A DNA stretch of 64,000 nt, taken from Bacillus sp. T3. GTDB taxonomy: Bacteria; Bacillota; Bacilli; Bacillales; Cytobacillaceae. Of the stretch, positions 18,004-27,701 are shown piece after piece. The notes under the pieces are model-generated. The model saw only the letters and a list, made by a program, of their open reading frames with translations, was not told the DNA's origin and ran no database searches. A program made the position numbers and the translations under genes. Location: assembly GCF_033449965.1 (NCBI RefSeq), contig NZ_CP137761.1, positions 2,604,001-2,668,000 on the forward strand, read 5' to 3'. Position 1 is the first letter of the stretch, and each line of letters begins with the position of its first letter.

Positions 18004-18429
18004 ATGACATTGCGATTGAGCCCGTATTTAATGATGAATGGAAATGCAAATGAGGCAATTCAATTTTATTCAAAGGTTTTAGGTGCGGAGGTCCTTTTCA
18101 ATCAGACCTTTGGTGAAATGCCGGAAAATCCTGAGTTTCCTTTACCGGAGGAAGCAAAGAATTTAGTTTCACATGCGATGATTAAAATTGGCGAATCTGA
18201 TTTAATGTTCTCAGATAATTTTCCAGGTCAACAAAGCCAAAGCGGCAACCAAGTAACGATTTGTATTACAGTAAAAGACGCTGACAAATCAAAGCAAATT
18301 TACGAAGCACTCCTTGAAGGCGGTGAGGTAAAAATGCCATTTCAGGAAACCTTCTTTAGCCCAGGCTACGGCATCGTCACAGACAAATTCGGCATCACCT
18401 TCCAAATCTTCACCGAAGGAGAACATTAA
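18004..18429 (+). CDS. VOC-superfamily protein, PhnB-like
   Basis: A 141-residue glyoxalase/bleomycin-resistance fold protein of the PhnB type. It opens SPYLMMNGNANEAIQFYSKVLGAEV, contains SHAMIKIGESDLMFSD and ends PGYGIVTDKFGITFQI. The metal-binding residues of true glyoxalases are not conserved in PhnB-type proteins, so the reaction is unknown. RBS GGAGG lies 8 nt before ATG 18004. Confidence 0.88.
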   Translation: MTLRLSPYLMMNGNANEAIQFYSKVLGAEVLFNQTFGEMPENPEFPLPEEAKNLVSHAMIKIGESDLMFSDNFPGQQSQSGNQVTICITVKDADKSKQIYEALLEGGEVKMPFQETFFSPGYGIVTDKFGITFQIFTEGEH

Positions 18430-18488
18430 TTTAGCAAGGAAGCATGAGGGTTCTCGTGCTTCTTTTTTTATTGGCGTGGGTTCGAATT

Positions 18489-18794
18489 TATCGGACAGTT
18501 CGGCGACTTGGCTGCTTCAGTTTGTCCGATACAGCCTTTCTATCGGACAGTTCAGCGCTTTGGCTGCTTCAGTTTGTCCGATACAGCCTTTCTATCGGAC
18601 AGTTCGGCGACTTGGCTACTTCAGTTTGGCCGATACAGCTTTTCTATCGGACAATTCGGCGACTTGGCCGCACCAGTTTGACCGATACAGCCTTTCTATC
18701 GGACTGTTCGGCGACTTGGCCGCTCCAGTTTGACCGATACAGCCTTTCTATCGGACAGTTCAGCACTTTGGCTGCTTCTGTTTGGCCGATACAA
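18489..18794. repeat. Six tandem 52-bp repeats, each a potential hairpin
   Basis: TATCGG recurs at 18489, 18541, 18593, 18645, 18697 and 18749, an exact 52-bp period. Each unit opens TATCGGACA (or close) and carries its complement TGTCCGATA, TGGCCGATA or TGACCGATA about 25 bp later, so each can fold. Two overlapping open frames across it are repeat artefacts. The array lies between convergent genes. Confidence 0.92.
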
Positions 18795-18867
18795 GACCAT
18801 TCCATCAAACAAAATCACAAACCTCAAATATATTTAAAGTATTCGCATCATCAACCAGAAAATAGCA

Positions 18868-18901
18868 AAATAAAAGACTGAGGATCTATTGCTCCCCAGC
18901 C
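18868..18901 (-). terminator. Intrinsic terminator of the gabD-like gene
   Basis: On the minus strand a 9-bp stem with G-T pairs (18893-18901 with 18876-18884) is followed by TTTTATTTT. Confidence 0.6.
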
Positions 18902-18934
18902 TCTTGATCAACCAACTTCGTGCGACATAAAAAC

Positions 18935-20369
18935 TCAATCCAACGAAATAGAAATAAACTTTGTTTCCAAAAACTCTTCAATCCCATGATGACCACCCTC
19001 GCGGCCTAGTCCACTTTGCTTAAATCCGCCAAATGGCGCCTGGGCAACTGACGGCAACCCATCATTTAAGCCGACAATCCCATACTCCAACTGTTCACTT
19101 ACCTTCAAAGCCCGGCTCAGGTTTTGAGTAAAGACGTATGCCGCTAAACCGAATGGCGTATTGTTAGCTCGCTGAACAACCTCCTCAGCACTTTTGAAGG
19201 TTGCAATTGGCGCTAGCGGTCCAAATGTCTCCTCGTTCATGCAGACCATATCATCACTAGCATCAAGCAGCACGGTCGGTTCAAAGAAATAACCCCCGTT
19301 CAAGGAAAGTCGCTTTCCTCCAGTCTTAACAGTACCGCCTTTTTCCAATGCATCGGCAATTTGCCCTTCGACTTTCTTCAACGCCTCCCCATCAATCAAT
19401 GGCCCGACCACAACACCTTCCTCCATGCCATCACCAATTTTCATTTCTCTAACAGCCTCAATGTATTTTTCGCTAAAAGCATCAGCAATCGATTCCTGGA
19501 CGAAGATTCGGTTCGCACAAACACAAGTTTGTCCTGGCATTTCTAAATTTCGAAGCAATTGCTCCAGCAACTGCCTTATCAAGATTCGCATCATCAAATA
19601 CGATAAATGGCGCGTGCCCACCTAACTCCAATGAAACCTTTTTAACCGTCTCTGCCGCACCGCGCATCAGGATTTTTCCGACTTCAGTTGAACCAGTAAA
19701 AGTGATTTTGCGAACTCGTGGATCCTCTAGCCATGCTTCCCCAATTGCTTTTGGATCACCGGTAACGATTTGCAAAACACCATCTGGAATTCCAGCCTCT
19801 GCCGCTAATTGGACTAATTTCAACGCCGTTAATGGCGTTTGTTCGGCTGGCTTCACAACTGCCGTACAACCTGCCGCTAACGCTGGTGCAACTTTGCGTG
19901 TGATCATTGCAGCTGGAAAATTCCAAGGTGTAATTGCGGCAATGACACCGACTGGTTGTTTTAACACCAATATTCGTTTGTCTTCATGAGAAGCAGGAAT
20001 CGTTTCTCCGTAAATCCGCTTTCCTTCTTCCGCATACCATGAAATAAAACTATTCGCATAGGCCACCTCACCCAATGCTTCTTTAAACGGTTTACCCTGC
20101 TCGCGTGTCATGATTTTTGCAATCTCTTCTTTATTTTCATCCATTAATCTGTACCATTTATTTAATATTTCGCCGCGTTCAGCAGCTGTTTTTTTTGACC
20201 AAGCTGGCAATGCTCCATATGCCGCGTCGACTGCTTGTCTTGCTTCAGCCGCACCACCGTTCGGCACGGTTGCAATGACCTCTCCATTTGCTGGATTGAT
20301 GACAGGAATAACCGATAATCCATCTTTATCTACAGATGATTCTGATAAATATGTTTGTTTTGCAGTCAT
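18935..20369 (-). pseudogene. gabD: Succinate-semialdehyde dehydrogenase (GabD-like), frameshifted near 19535
   Basis: An NAD(P)-dependent aldehyde dehydrogenase of about 478 residues that would oxidise succinate semialdehyde to succinate. The cofactor part (TPWNFPAAMITRK, FTGSTEVGK, LELGG) is intact. The frame breaks in SKFRNA, directly before the catalytic GQTCVCANR, which continues one frame away to the end; one extra base explains it. It is about 65-70% alike by eye to the intact gabD at 52810-54267. It lies downstream of an amino-acid ABC transporter on the same strand. Confidence 0.88.
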
Positions 20370-20458
20370 TTCAATACTCCTTTCCTATTAAAAATTTAGA
20401 TTCGAGAAAAGTTTATCAAATAACCTCGTTTCATCTCAAATATTAAACAACGTATCTT

Positions 20459-21322
20459 CTATAAATTTGAAGTCTTTTCTTTTAATAGAGAAGACATACG
20501 ACCTTTTTCCTTGCGCATTCCGATCCCAACAAGTGTCTCGTCACTCGCATCTGAATCAGTCACAGCTTCTGGATGCTCTACTTTTTTAATAAACGATCGG
20601 GTCCGTTCATGCTTAGGGTGGTGGAACAATTGCTTTGGATGACCTTCTTCTACGATAATCCCCTTGTCCATAAAAATGATGCGATCTCCGATATCCTCAG
20701 CAAATTTCATTTCGTGTGTCACGATGACCATGGTCATGCCTTCTTCTGCAAGCTCCTTCATAACATTTAATACTTCCCCAACAAGTTCAGGATCAAGAGC
20801 CGAGGTCGCTTCATCAAACAACATCACCTTTGGTTCCATTGCAAGGGCTCTTGCAATCGCTACACGTTGCTGCTGTCCTCCTGAAAGCTGACTTGGATAA
20901 TGATTCATTCGATCAATTAATCCAACCTTTCGCAAATAGCGCTCCGCTGTTTTCCGAGCTTCCTCCTTCGACTTTTTCCGGATTTTCATTTGAGCGGCCA
21001 TGACATTTTCTAATGCAGTCATGGTTGGGAAAAGATTAAATCTTTGAAAGACCATGCCAATCTCTGTTCTTAATTTTGCGACGTGCTTTTCATTATATTT
21101 TTTCGATGGTTCCACGAAATACTCGCCCTCGACCTTCACAAAGCCCGTCGAAGGTGTTTCAAGAAAATTCAGACACCTGAGCAAAGTCGATTTCCCTGAA
21201 CCGGATGGCCCGATGATGACCACCTTTTCGCCTTTTGTAACCTTAAAGTCGATTCCTTTTAAAATCTCATTTTTCCCAAACGACTTGTGCAATTCTGTAA
21301 CCTCGATCATCACCTCATGCAT
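20459..21322 (-). CDS. Polar amino acid ABC transporter, ATP-binding protein
   Basis: A 287-residue GlnQ/HisP-type ATPase on the cytoplasmic face. Walker A is GPSGSGKST, the signature LSGGQQQR, Walker [14 protein letters not shown] and the switch His in VTHEM. A 35-residue C-terminal extension after the usual GlnQ end is uncommon. It overlaps the permease stop by 8 nt, which signals translational coupling. With the next two genes it forms a complete uptake system. Confidence 0.93.
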   Translation of the reverse strand: MHEVMIEVTELHKSFGKNEILKGIDFKVTKGEKVVIIGPSGSGKSTLLRCLNFLETPSTGFVKVEGEYFVEPSKKYNEKHVAKLRTEIGMVFQRFNLFPTMTALENVMAAQMKIRKKSKEEARKTAERYLRKVGLIDRMNHYPSQLSGGQQQRVAIARALAMEPKVMLFDEATSALDPELVGEVLNVMKELAEEGMTMVIVTHEMKFAEDIGDRIIFMDKGIIVEEGHPKQLFHHPKHERTRSFIKKVEHPEAVTDSDASDETLVGIGMRKEKGRMSSLLKEKTSNL

Positions 21323-22031
21323 GTTTTAATAACCTCCGTTCCAGCAATCGTATAATTTGTGCCATTGGTAAACTAATTATTAAATAAGCTAGTGCTAAAA
21401 GTGTATAGGATTCGATTGTTAAAAATGTCTGAGAAGCGTAGGATTGTGTTCGTAGGAGTAATTCATTAACTGTGATAAAAGCTAACAAAGAAGTATCCTT
21501 TATCATCATGACTAGATAATTGCCTAAGACAGGAATAGAAGATCTGGTTGCTTGCGGCATAATGATGGACCACATCGATTGACGTTTTGTATAGCCTAGT
21601 GCCAGGGCTGCTTCGTTTTGACCTTTGTCGACCGATAAAATGGATGACCGTATTACTTCTGATAAATAGGAACCGTAGTTAATTCCGAGCCCTAACATCC
21701 CAGCCATAAATGGACTAATTGTAAACTGAAATTCCGGGTTCCAAACTTGAACAAATAGCTCAATCAATAACGGGACAACATAGTACATATAAACAAGTTG
21801 TACGAGCAGTGGGGTTCCGCGAACAATTTCTAGAAAAAATACTAGTATACCGTTTAATAGTTTTGATTTTGAAATCCGCCCAAGCGCAATGAACACTCCG
21901 AGCACTATCGCTAAGGCAAAACCGCTGATTGTTGCTTTAATCGCAATCCACATTCCTTCAACCAGGATCGGCAGAAGATCTGCCGATGCCGTCGTGAAAT
22001 CCAAATTTTCAATAACATTCATTTGAAACAC
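21315..22031 (-). CDS. Polar amino acid ABC transporter, permease
   Basis: A 238-residue HisM/GlnP-family membrane protein with five predicted helices. The coupling loop [20 protein letters not shown] is the EAA motif that docks to the ATPase. As the only permease gene here it probably forms a homodimer. It lies 42 nt after the substrate-binding gene. Confidence 0.93.
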   Translation of the reverse strand: MFQMNVIENLDFTTASADLLPILVEGMWIAIKATISGFALAIVLGVFIALGRISKSKLLNGILVFFLEIVRGTPLLVQLVYMYYVVPLLIELFVQVWNPEFQFTISPFMAGMLGLGINYGSYLSEVIRSSILSVDKGQNEAALALGYTKRQSMWSIIMPQATRSSIPVLGNYLVMMIKDTSLLAFITVNELLLRTQSYASQTFLTIESYTLLALAYLIISLPMAQIIRLLERRLLKHA

Positions 22032-22073
22032 CTCTTTTCAGTTTATCCAACTATACTGATGGTTTTACCAAAG

Positions 22074-22922
22074 TTATTCTTTTTCCTCATAGACATAATC
22101 TTCATTTAACCCATACTTTTTCAATACTTCTAAAATAAAGCCGTCTTCCTTCATTTTCGCCATTTCCTTGTTAACCGCTTCAACCAATGTCTTGTCCTCT
22201 TTGCGAGCTGATGCGGCAATCTTTCCTGTTGCTTGCGCTTTATATGGTGAAACGATTTTTAGACTTAAGGTTGGATCCTGTTTAATCGTGTAAGCTGCGA
22301 CCACACCATCTGTTAACGTTGCATCGATTTTGCCCGTATTCGCTGCTAACAGTAGATCAGCTGATGACCCATAAATTTCAACACTGCCAATTTTGCCTTC
22401 TTTTTGAAGATTTTGAGCCAGTTCTAAAAAGGTTACCCCTTTTTGTGCCCCAACTTTTTTCCCTTTCAAATCTTCAATTCCCTTAATTGTTGAATCTTTT
22501 GGAACGACTAATGCTTCACCCTGTTGGTACCAAATATCTGTGAAAAGAGCGATTTTCTCTCGTTCAGGCTTGCGGTACATTCCATCTGTGACCATATCAA
22601 TGCTACCATTGTTCAACTCTAGTAATAGATTCTCAAACTTAACTTCTTTCATTTCAACCTTAGGAATCCCTAAACGCTTGGCGACTTCCTTAATGATCTC
22701 CGCATCAATCCCTGTAAATTCCTTTGTGTCCTTGTCAATATAGGCAAATGGCGCATCATTTGAGGATCCTACCACCAATACCCCTTTTTCTTTCGCCTTT
22801 TGTAGCGTATCTTTTTTATCCGCGGATGCGCTGGTTGAGCTTTTTTCACTACTTCCGCCACATCCAGCCAGAATCCCCGCCAATAACGTGACCAACAAAA
22901 ACAAATTCAATACTTTTTTCAT
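22074..22922 (-). CDS. Polar amino acid ABC transporter, substrate-binding lipoprotein
   Basis: A 282-residue lipoprotein with signal peptide and lipobox LAGC (Cys21). The mature protein is a type II binding fold: GVLVVGSSNDAPFAY, FTGIDAEIIKEVAKRLG, MVTDGMYRKPERE. I chose ATG 22922, 8 nt behind GGGGG, because it gives a proper signal peptide. The amino acid cannot be predicted reliably. Linkage to gabD suggests GABA or a related omega-amino acid, as inference only. Confidence 0.92.
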   Translation of the reverse strand: MKKVLNLFLLVTLLAGILAGCGGSSEKSSTSASADKKDTLQKAKEKGVLVVGSSNDAPFAYIDKDTKEFTGIDAEIIKEVAKRLGIPKVEMKEVKFENLLLELNNGSIDMVTDGMYRKPEREKIALFTDIWYQQGEALVVPKDSTIKGIEDLKGKKVGAQKGVTFLELAQNLQKEGKIGSVEIYGSSADLLLAANTGKIDATLTDGVVAAYTIKQDPTLSLKIVSPYKAQATGKIAASARKEDKTLVEAVNKEMAKMKEDGFILEVLKKYGLNEDYVYEEKE

Positions 22923-23129
22923 TTCCATTCCCCCAATAAATGTTTTTACTAACACGAATGTTTACAGTCATTCATGTAAGATTGTTTATCAATTGTTGAT
23001 AGATTCTTTTGTAACATAGGATTATAGACTTCAAATCTACTTAAATTGCTGTTTATCTTATTCTACAAAATATGCCCTAGCTCTTACTTTTTCGAGGTTA
23101 TCACGAATATTCAAATTATTCCAATTACA

Positions 23130-23146
23130 TGTTAGATAATCTAACA
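23130..23146. promoter_or_regulatory. 17-bp perfect palindrome upstream of the ABC operon
   Basis: TGTTAGAT-A-ATCTAACA is perfectly symmetric. It lies about 210 bp upstream of the substrate-binding gene and 30 bp past the MFS stop. It may be an operator; there is no T-run to make it a terminator. Confidence 0.35.
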
Positions 23147-23175
23147 GATATTTTCAGTGAGATTATCTTACAAAT

Positions 23176-24384
23176 TCAACTTTGTCTCATCGTAATGTGT
23201 GGAACGCCGTCCTTTCGCTCGGACTTTCTTCCATGAAGTGTAAAGTATAAGAAGGTACAAGCAAATCCAACTATGGCAGCAATGACATAAATCCCTCTCA
23301 ACCCGACCAGTGGAATAAAGAAGCCTAACAAATATGGACCAAAGCCAATTCCTCCATCGATAAAGACAAAGAATGTCGAGGTCGCTAAGCCGATCCGTTG
23401 TCGTGGGGCTACTTTGACAGATATTGCTTGGGCACTAGACATAAACGTACCAAACCCTATTCCAATCAAGGCTGCGGCGATTAATAAAAGCAAACCATGT
23501 TGTGCCTGGCTTAAAATCCATAAACCAATTGAAAAAATAACGAAGGCTGGGTACATCACAAAGTTTTCACCCTTTTTATCAAACCAAAGGCCAGTAAATG
23601 GTCTAGAAATTAAAATGAATAACGCATAAACGATGAAGAAAAAGCTGCCGGCCTCAACCAGCCCAATCTCAAATGTATAAGAGGTTAAAAAGCTTAGAAC
23701 TGCTGAGTAGCTAAAGCCCATCAACACACTGATAAGGGCAATCGGCAATGCTTTTGGTTCAATGAAATTAGTCAATTGGAAACTCTTCAAGTTGACAATA
23801 TATTCATTTGATTTCGGAAGCTTCGGTACTTTTAAGAAAAAAGAGGAGAGAAAACAAATTAGTAAGACGGCGGTACACATGATGAAAATCAGATTAAATT
23901 GGTCAAATCGTGATAGGTACATCCCGATAAAAGGACCAATCGCTGAGGCGAGTGTGGTGCTCATCGCATAATAGCCTGTCCCTTCACCGCGCCGTTCGTC
24001 TGGGATAATCAACGAGATAATGGTACCAGTAGCTGTAGAAGCCACACCAAATCCTGCTCCGTGTAAAAAGCGAACAACAAACAAAAATGCCAAACTATTA
24101 ACGACAAAATATAATAAGGTAGTAATTAAGAATAAAGTAAGTCCTATATACAGCATTCTCTTCATGCCGACAATCTCGATCAATTTTCCTGCAAACAATC
24201 GGCCAACAAGGGCCCCGACGATGAAAATTCCTGATGCTAGCCCTGCCTGACTTGGTGAGGCTGCAAAATATTTGACAGCAAATACAGTCATGACCATCAT
24301 TAACAAATAGTAAGTTAAGTAAATAAAGAAATTTGTTAATGAATTAATCAAGAAATCCTTCGTCCATAAACGTGGTCTATTCAT
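23176..24384 (-). CDS. MFS transporter
   Basis: A 402-residue membrane protein with 12 predicted helices. GRLFAGKLIEIVGMKRML is the loop 2-3 A-motif and RPFTGLWFDKKG its repeat in the second half. It resembles the YwoG/YfkF-type drug or metallophore exporters in general pattern. Start ATG 24384 follows GAGAGG. The substrate is unknown. Confidence 0.85.
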   Translation of the reverse strand: MNRPRLWTKDFLINSLTNFFIYLTYYLLMMVMTVFAVKYFAASPSQAGLASGIFIVGALVGRLFAGKLIEIVGMKRMLYIGLTLFLITTLLYFVVNSLAFLFVVRFLHGAGFGVASTATGTIISLIIPDERRGEGTGYYAMSTTLASAIGPFIGMYLSRFDQFNLIFIMCTAVLLICFLSSFFLKVPKLPKSNEYIVNLKSFQLTNFIEPKALPIALISVLMGFSYSAVLSFLTSYTFEIGLVEAGSFFFIVYALFILISRPFTGLWFDKKGENFVMYPAFVIFSIGLWILSQAQHGLLLLIAAALIGIGFGTFMSSAQAISVKVAPRQRIGLATSTFFVFIDGGIGFGPYLLGFFIPLVGLRGIYVIAAIVGFACTFLYFTLHGRKSERKDGVPHITMRQS

Positions 24385-24441
24385 CAAATTTCCTCTCTTA
24401 ATAGTTTTTCTTTTTTTAAAGATATTCAGGGTGGGGAATAT

Positions 24442-24471
24442 GGCGTAAGTAAGGATTCACTTACTTACGCC
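24442..24471 (-). terminator. 12-bp perfect hairpin after ald
   Basis: GGCGTAAGTAAG (24442-24453) pairs perfectly with CTTACTTACGCC (24460-24471) over a 6-nt loop. No T-run follows on the minus strand. It lies 7 nt past the ald stop, so it may act as a 3' end or processing structure. Confidence 0.5.
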
Positions 24472-24477
24472 TTGCAC

Positions 24478-25611
24478 TTATACATTCACAATTTTTTTTG
24501 AAAAAATGCTCTCAACTGGAATATATGGATATCCATGTGCTTTTGCGACAGATTCATAAGTAACATTCCCATTGAGAACATTGATTCCTTTGGCGATGGC
24601 TGGATTATCCTTTGCGGCATCAACGTACCCTTTATTTGCGATTTGAACTCCGTACGGAACAGTCACATTCGTTAGCGCGATCGTTGATGTTCGAGCGACA
24701 GCCCCAGGAATATTCGCAACTGCATAGTGGATCACACCGAACTTTTCATAGGTAGGCTCACTATGGGTTGTAATATGATCAATTGTCTCGATTGATCCAC
24801 CTTGGTCGATCGCTACATCCACAACGACTGAGCCTGATTGCATCGTTTTAATCATGTCTTCCGTAACTATTCGCGGTGCGCGTGCACCCAGAATGAGAAC
24901 CGCGCCGATAAGCAGGTCCGCTTTTTTAACAGCGGCAGCGATATTATAGCTATTGGACATGAGTGTGTTTAGCTTTCCTTGGAACAAATCATCAAGCTGG
25001 CGAAGTCGGTCCACATTCGTATCAAGAATCGTAACCTTTGCACCTAAGCCAATCGCCATCTTTGCAGCATTCGTTCCCACAATTCCACCGCCAATAATCG
25101 TGACTTCAGCAGGCTCTACCCCTGGTACACCACCTAACAAAATCCCTTTTCCACCTTTATGCTTTTCAAGATACTGCGCTCCGATTTGAACGGCCATTCG
25201 ACCAGCAACCTCACTCATCGGTGTTAGTAATGGAAGTGCCCCATTATCAAGCTGTACTGTTTCATAGGCAATGGCTACTACATTGCTATCTATTAGCGCC
25301 TGTGTCAATTCTGGTTCTGGTGCAAGATGTAAGTAGGTGAAGAGGATCAAGCCTTTGCGAAAATATTGATACTCTGAAGGCAACGGCTCTTTTACTTTCA
25401 TCACCATATCTGCACTCCATACTTCGGATGCTGATGGTACGATTTTCGCACCAACTTTGATATAATCCTGATCGCTAAAGCCACTTCCCGTACCGGCTCC
25501 AGTCTCAATCCAAATTTCATGCCCATTTTTCACGAAGTCTGTAACACCGGCTGGGGTAATACCAACACGATTTTCATTATTTTTAATTTCCGTAGGGATT
25601 CCAATAATCAT
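24478..25611 (-). CDS. ald: Alanine dehydrogenase
   Basis: A 377-residue NAD-dependent enzyme that interconverts L-alanine with pyruvate plus ammonium. It opens [17 protein letters not shown]. Substrate residues lie in this segment and in [11 protein letters not shown]; the Rossmann motif is [21 protein letters not shown] 25611 is chosen because AAGGAG sits 8 nt before it. Downstream of a pyruvate-type aminotransferase, it may recycle the alanine formed there. Confidence 0.96.
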   Translation of the reverse strand: MIIGIPTEIKNNENRVGITPAGVTDFVKNGHEIWIETGAGTGSGFSDQDYIKVGAKIVPSASEVWSADMVMKVKEPLPSEYQYFRKGLILFTYLHLAPEPELTQALIDSNVVAIAYETVQLDNGALPLLTPMSEVAGRMAVQIGAQYLEKHKGGKGILLGGVPGVEPAEVTIIGGGIVGTNAAKMAIGLGAKVTILDTNVDRLRQLDDLFQGKLNTLMSNSYNIAAAVKKADLLIGAVLILGARAPRIVTEDMIKTMQSGSVVVDVAIDQGGSIETIDHITTHSEPTYEKFGVIHYAVANIPGAVARTSTIALTNVTVPYGVQIANKGYVDAAKDNPAIAKGINVLNGNVTYESVAKAHGYPYIPVESIFSKKIVNV

Positions 25612-25729
25612 GGTCAACACTCCTTGGTTTTTTATTTGGAGAAGTCTATTTGATTGAAGCTAATTCAATAAGGAACCTATTCGGGCCGAAGCATCAGCTA
25701 AAAGACGCGACTGCCTTCCACTTTGGTGT

Positions 25730-25920
25730 CCATGGTTACATCTAAACGTGCATATTTCCACTTTGGCGTGCATATTCACATCTAAATGTGCATAAATTTC
25801 AAAAGTTATATCATAAATTTCAAAAGTCGTGCATATATTTGAAAAGTTGTATCATATATTTTTGAACTTGTATCATATCCACATATAGACGTGCATATCG
25901 ACTAGATAACGTGCATAAAA
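25730..25920. repeat. Degenerate short tandem repeats, GTGCATA/ATCATAT family, copy 2
   Basis: GTGCATA occurs six times between 25748 and 25915, with AAAAGTTGTATCATATA-type units between. The end, ATTTTTGAACTTGTATCATATC then GACGTGCATATCG, closely matches 7911-7949. The 508-bp gap 25612-26119 holds no gene. Confidence 0.75.
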
Positions 25921-26119
25921 CACTCTCATCTTTTTTAAAAATCAACTTTATTTCTTAAAAAAGCCGTTTTCTTCACAAAAATTTATATATTTTCAAGAGA
26001 AAATAGCTATTTTAATAGACAATGGGACAATTAATCTAAAAATATCTGACATTTTTAAAACTCGAGCGTATTGAAAAGCATTTACCCTCAAGGTTTGGAT
26101 GTAATCTTCTGAAAAAGCT

Positions 26120-27463
26120 TTAGAGCGACAGGGATCCTTTAGCTAGCTCTTGCTCTACCGCTGTTAACGTTTCATCTAATATTTCAATCATTTGTGCGAT
26201 TTCTTCTTTCGAAATGATTAACGGTGGGGCAAACACGAGTGTGTCCTGGTCAAAGGTTACAGCACGGATGATTAGACCTCGTTTTGCAGCTTCTGATACG
26301 ATTTTTGGAGAAAGAATCTTTTCAAAGCCTTCACCTGTCTCCTTATCCTTCACGAGTTGAATGCCACCCATTAAACCAAGTGCTCTCACATCTCCGACAA
26401 TGGAATGCTTTTCTTGAAGGTACTGGAAGCCCTTCAGCATTTCCGCCCCCATATTTTTGGAGTTTTCAACCAGATTGTCGCGTTCGATAATTTCAATATT
26501 TTTCAAAGCAACAGCACAGGCAGTTGGATGTCCGCTGTAAGTGTAGCCATGGAGCAGAGTATCCTTCGAAAGCTGAATGAAATCCTGGTGCATTTTATCG
26601 GATAACACAACGCCACCCAGCTGTGAGTATCCACTCGTAACCCCTTTAGCAAAGCTCATCATATCGGGAACGATTCCGTAGTGCTCGATTCCGAAAAACG
26701 TGCCAGTTCGGCCAAATCCGGTAATGACTTCATCTGTAATCATTAAAATTCCGTATTCATCACAAATGCTTCGAACCCCTTGCAGATAGCCTTCAGGTGC
26801 TATATTGACTCCACCGGCTCCTTGGACAGGCTCTGTAATGAAGGCGGCGATTGTTTCAGGTCCCTCTAGTTCAATCGCTTGTCTCAATGCCTCTATCGAG
26901 GAACCATCAACATAATAGAAATCCGGCGCTAATGAATTAGTGAAATCTCGGAATGGCTTTAATCCTGTAGCACTTGTTGCCCCCATTGCCACACCGTGAT
27001 AGGACTTTTGACGAGAGATAATTTTTTGGCGGTTTGGTTGACCCTTTAAAATCCAATAATGGCGCGCTAGTTTAAATGCCGTATCATTTGACTCTGAACC
27101 ACCAGATGTAAAGAACACAGCGTTTAGATCACCAGGTGCTAGAGAAGCGATCTTTGCTGCTAGGCGAATCGCTGGCTCATTACTGAGAGTTGAAAAGCAA
27201 GAATTGAATGCGAGCTTTGCCATTTGGTCATATGCCACCTGAGCGAGCTCCTTATTTCCATGGCCAATGTTGACATTCCAAAGCGAGGACATTCCATCGA
27301 TCACTTTTTTTCCTGAAATATCGGTTAAGAACACGCCTTTTCCTTCAGTAAAAATAAAGCTTGGTCCGTGTTCCTGTTGTTGAGCGATTGAGGATGTGGG
27401 ATGCATAAAGTGCTTTTTATCTAATTCAACTAATTCCTGAGCTAATGTAACATCTTTTAACAT
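26120..27463 (-). CDS. Class III omega-aminotransferase, YhxA-like
   Basis: A 447-residue PLP enzyme of fold type I. Landmarks are GMSSLWNVNIGHG, SGGSESNDTAFKLAR, YHGVAMGATS, the DEVITGFGRTG cofactor Asp and the Schiff-base Lys in FAKGVTSGYSQLGG. It matches the omega-amino acid:pyruvate branch (YhxA) better than GabT. ATG 27463 is preferred to GTG 27472, which has no spacing from AAAGG. A sigma-54 promoter and enhancer palindrome precede it. Confidence 0.9.
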   Translation of the reverse strand: MLKDVTLAQELVELDKKHFMHPTSSIAQQQEHGPSFIFTEGKGVFLTDISGKKVIDGMSSLWNVNIGHGNKELAQVAYDQMAKLAFNSCFSTLSNEPAIRLAAKIASLAPGDLNAVFFTSGGSESNDTAFKLARHYWILKGQPNRQKIISRQKSYHGVAMGATSATGLKPFRDFTNSLAPDFYYVDGSSIEALRQAIELEGPETIAAFITEPVQGAGGVNIAPEGYLQGVRSICDEYGILMITDEVITGFGRTGTFFGIEHYGIVPDMMSFAKGVTSGYSQLGGVVLSDKMHQDFIQLSKDTLLHGYTYSGHPTACAVALKNIEIIERDNLVENSKNMGAEMLKGFQYLQEKHSIVGDVRALGLMGGIQLVKDKETGEGFEKILSPKIVSEAAKRGLIIRAVTFDQDTLVFAPPLIISKEEIAQMIEILDETLTAVEQELAKGSLSL

Positions 27464-27509
27464 ATACGACACGACCTTTCTTGTATTTGTTTGCCTTTAC
27501 TAACTTACT

Positions 27510-27525
27510 AGCAAACATCATGCCA
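27510..27525 (-). promoter_or_regulatory. Sigma-54 (-24/-12) promoter
   Basis: On the minus strand TGGCAT-GATGT-TTGCT matches the consensus TGGCAC-N5-TTGCW with one change. GG and GC are exactly 10 nt apart. It lies about 47 bp before the aminotransferase start. Confidence 0.85.
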
Positions 27526-27571
27526 AAGTTGATTTGCTGTAAAATCAGGGTTTTTAAGGTGGATGAACTCG

Positions 27572-27597
27572 AAAATGATTCAAAAATGAATCATTTT
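27572..27597. promoter_or_regulatory. Enhancer-like palindrome for the divergent sigma-54 activator
   Basis: AAAATGATTCA (27572-27582) and TGAATCATTTT (27587-27597) are perfect inverted repeats around AAAA. A weaker TGATT-N7-GAATCA copy lies at about 27637-27655. The position, about 50-75 bp upstream of the -24 element, suits binding of a sigma-54 activator. Confidence 0.75.
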
Positions 27598-27701
27598 ACT
27601 ACTTTTGTGATTCATTTCTTGATTGTAAACCCTTTTATGATTTATATTTGAATCACCACATCGGGAATAATATTATTTTCAAGAAAAAAGGAGTGGTAAA
27701 T

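Noticed and set aside
18444..18881. 145- and 85-residue frames across the 52-bp repeats
   Set aside because: They translate the tandem repeat in two frames; 52 is not a multiple of three, so the peptides repeat only by chance openness.
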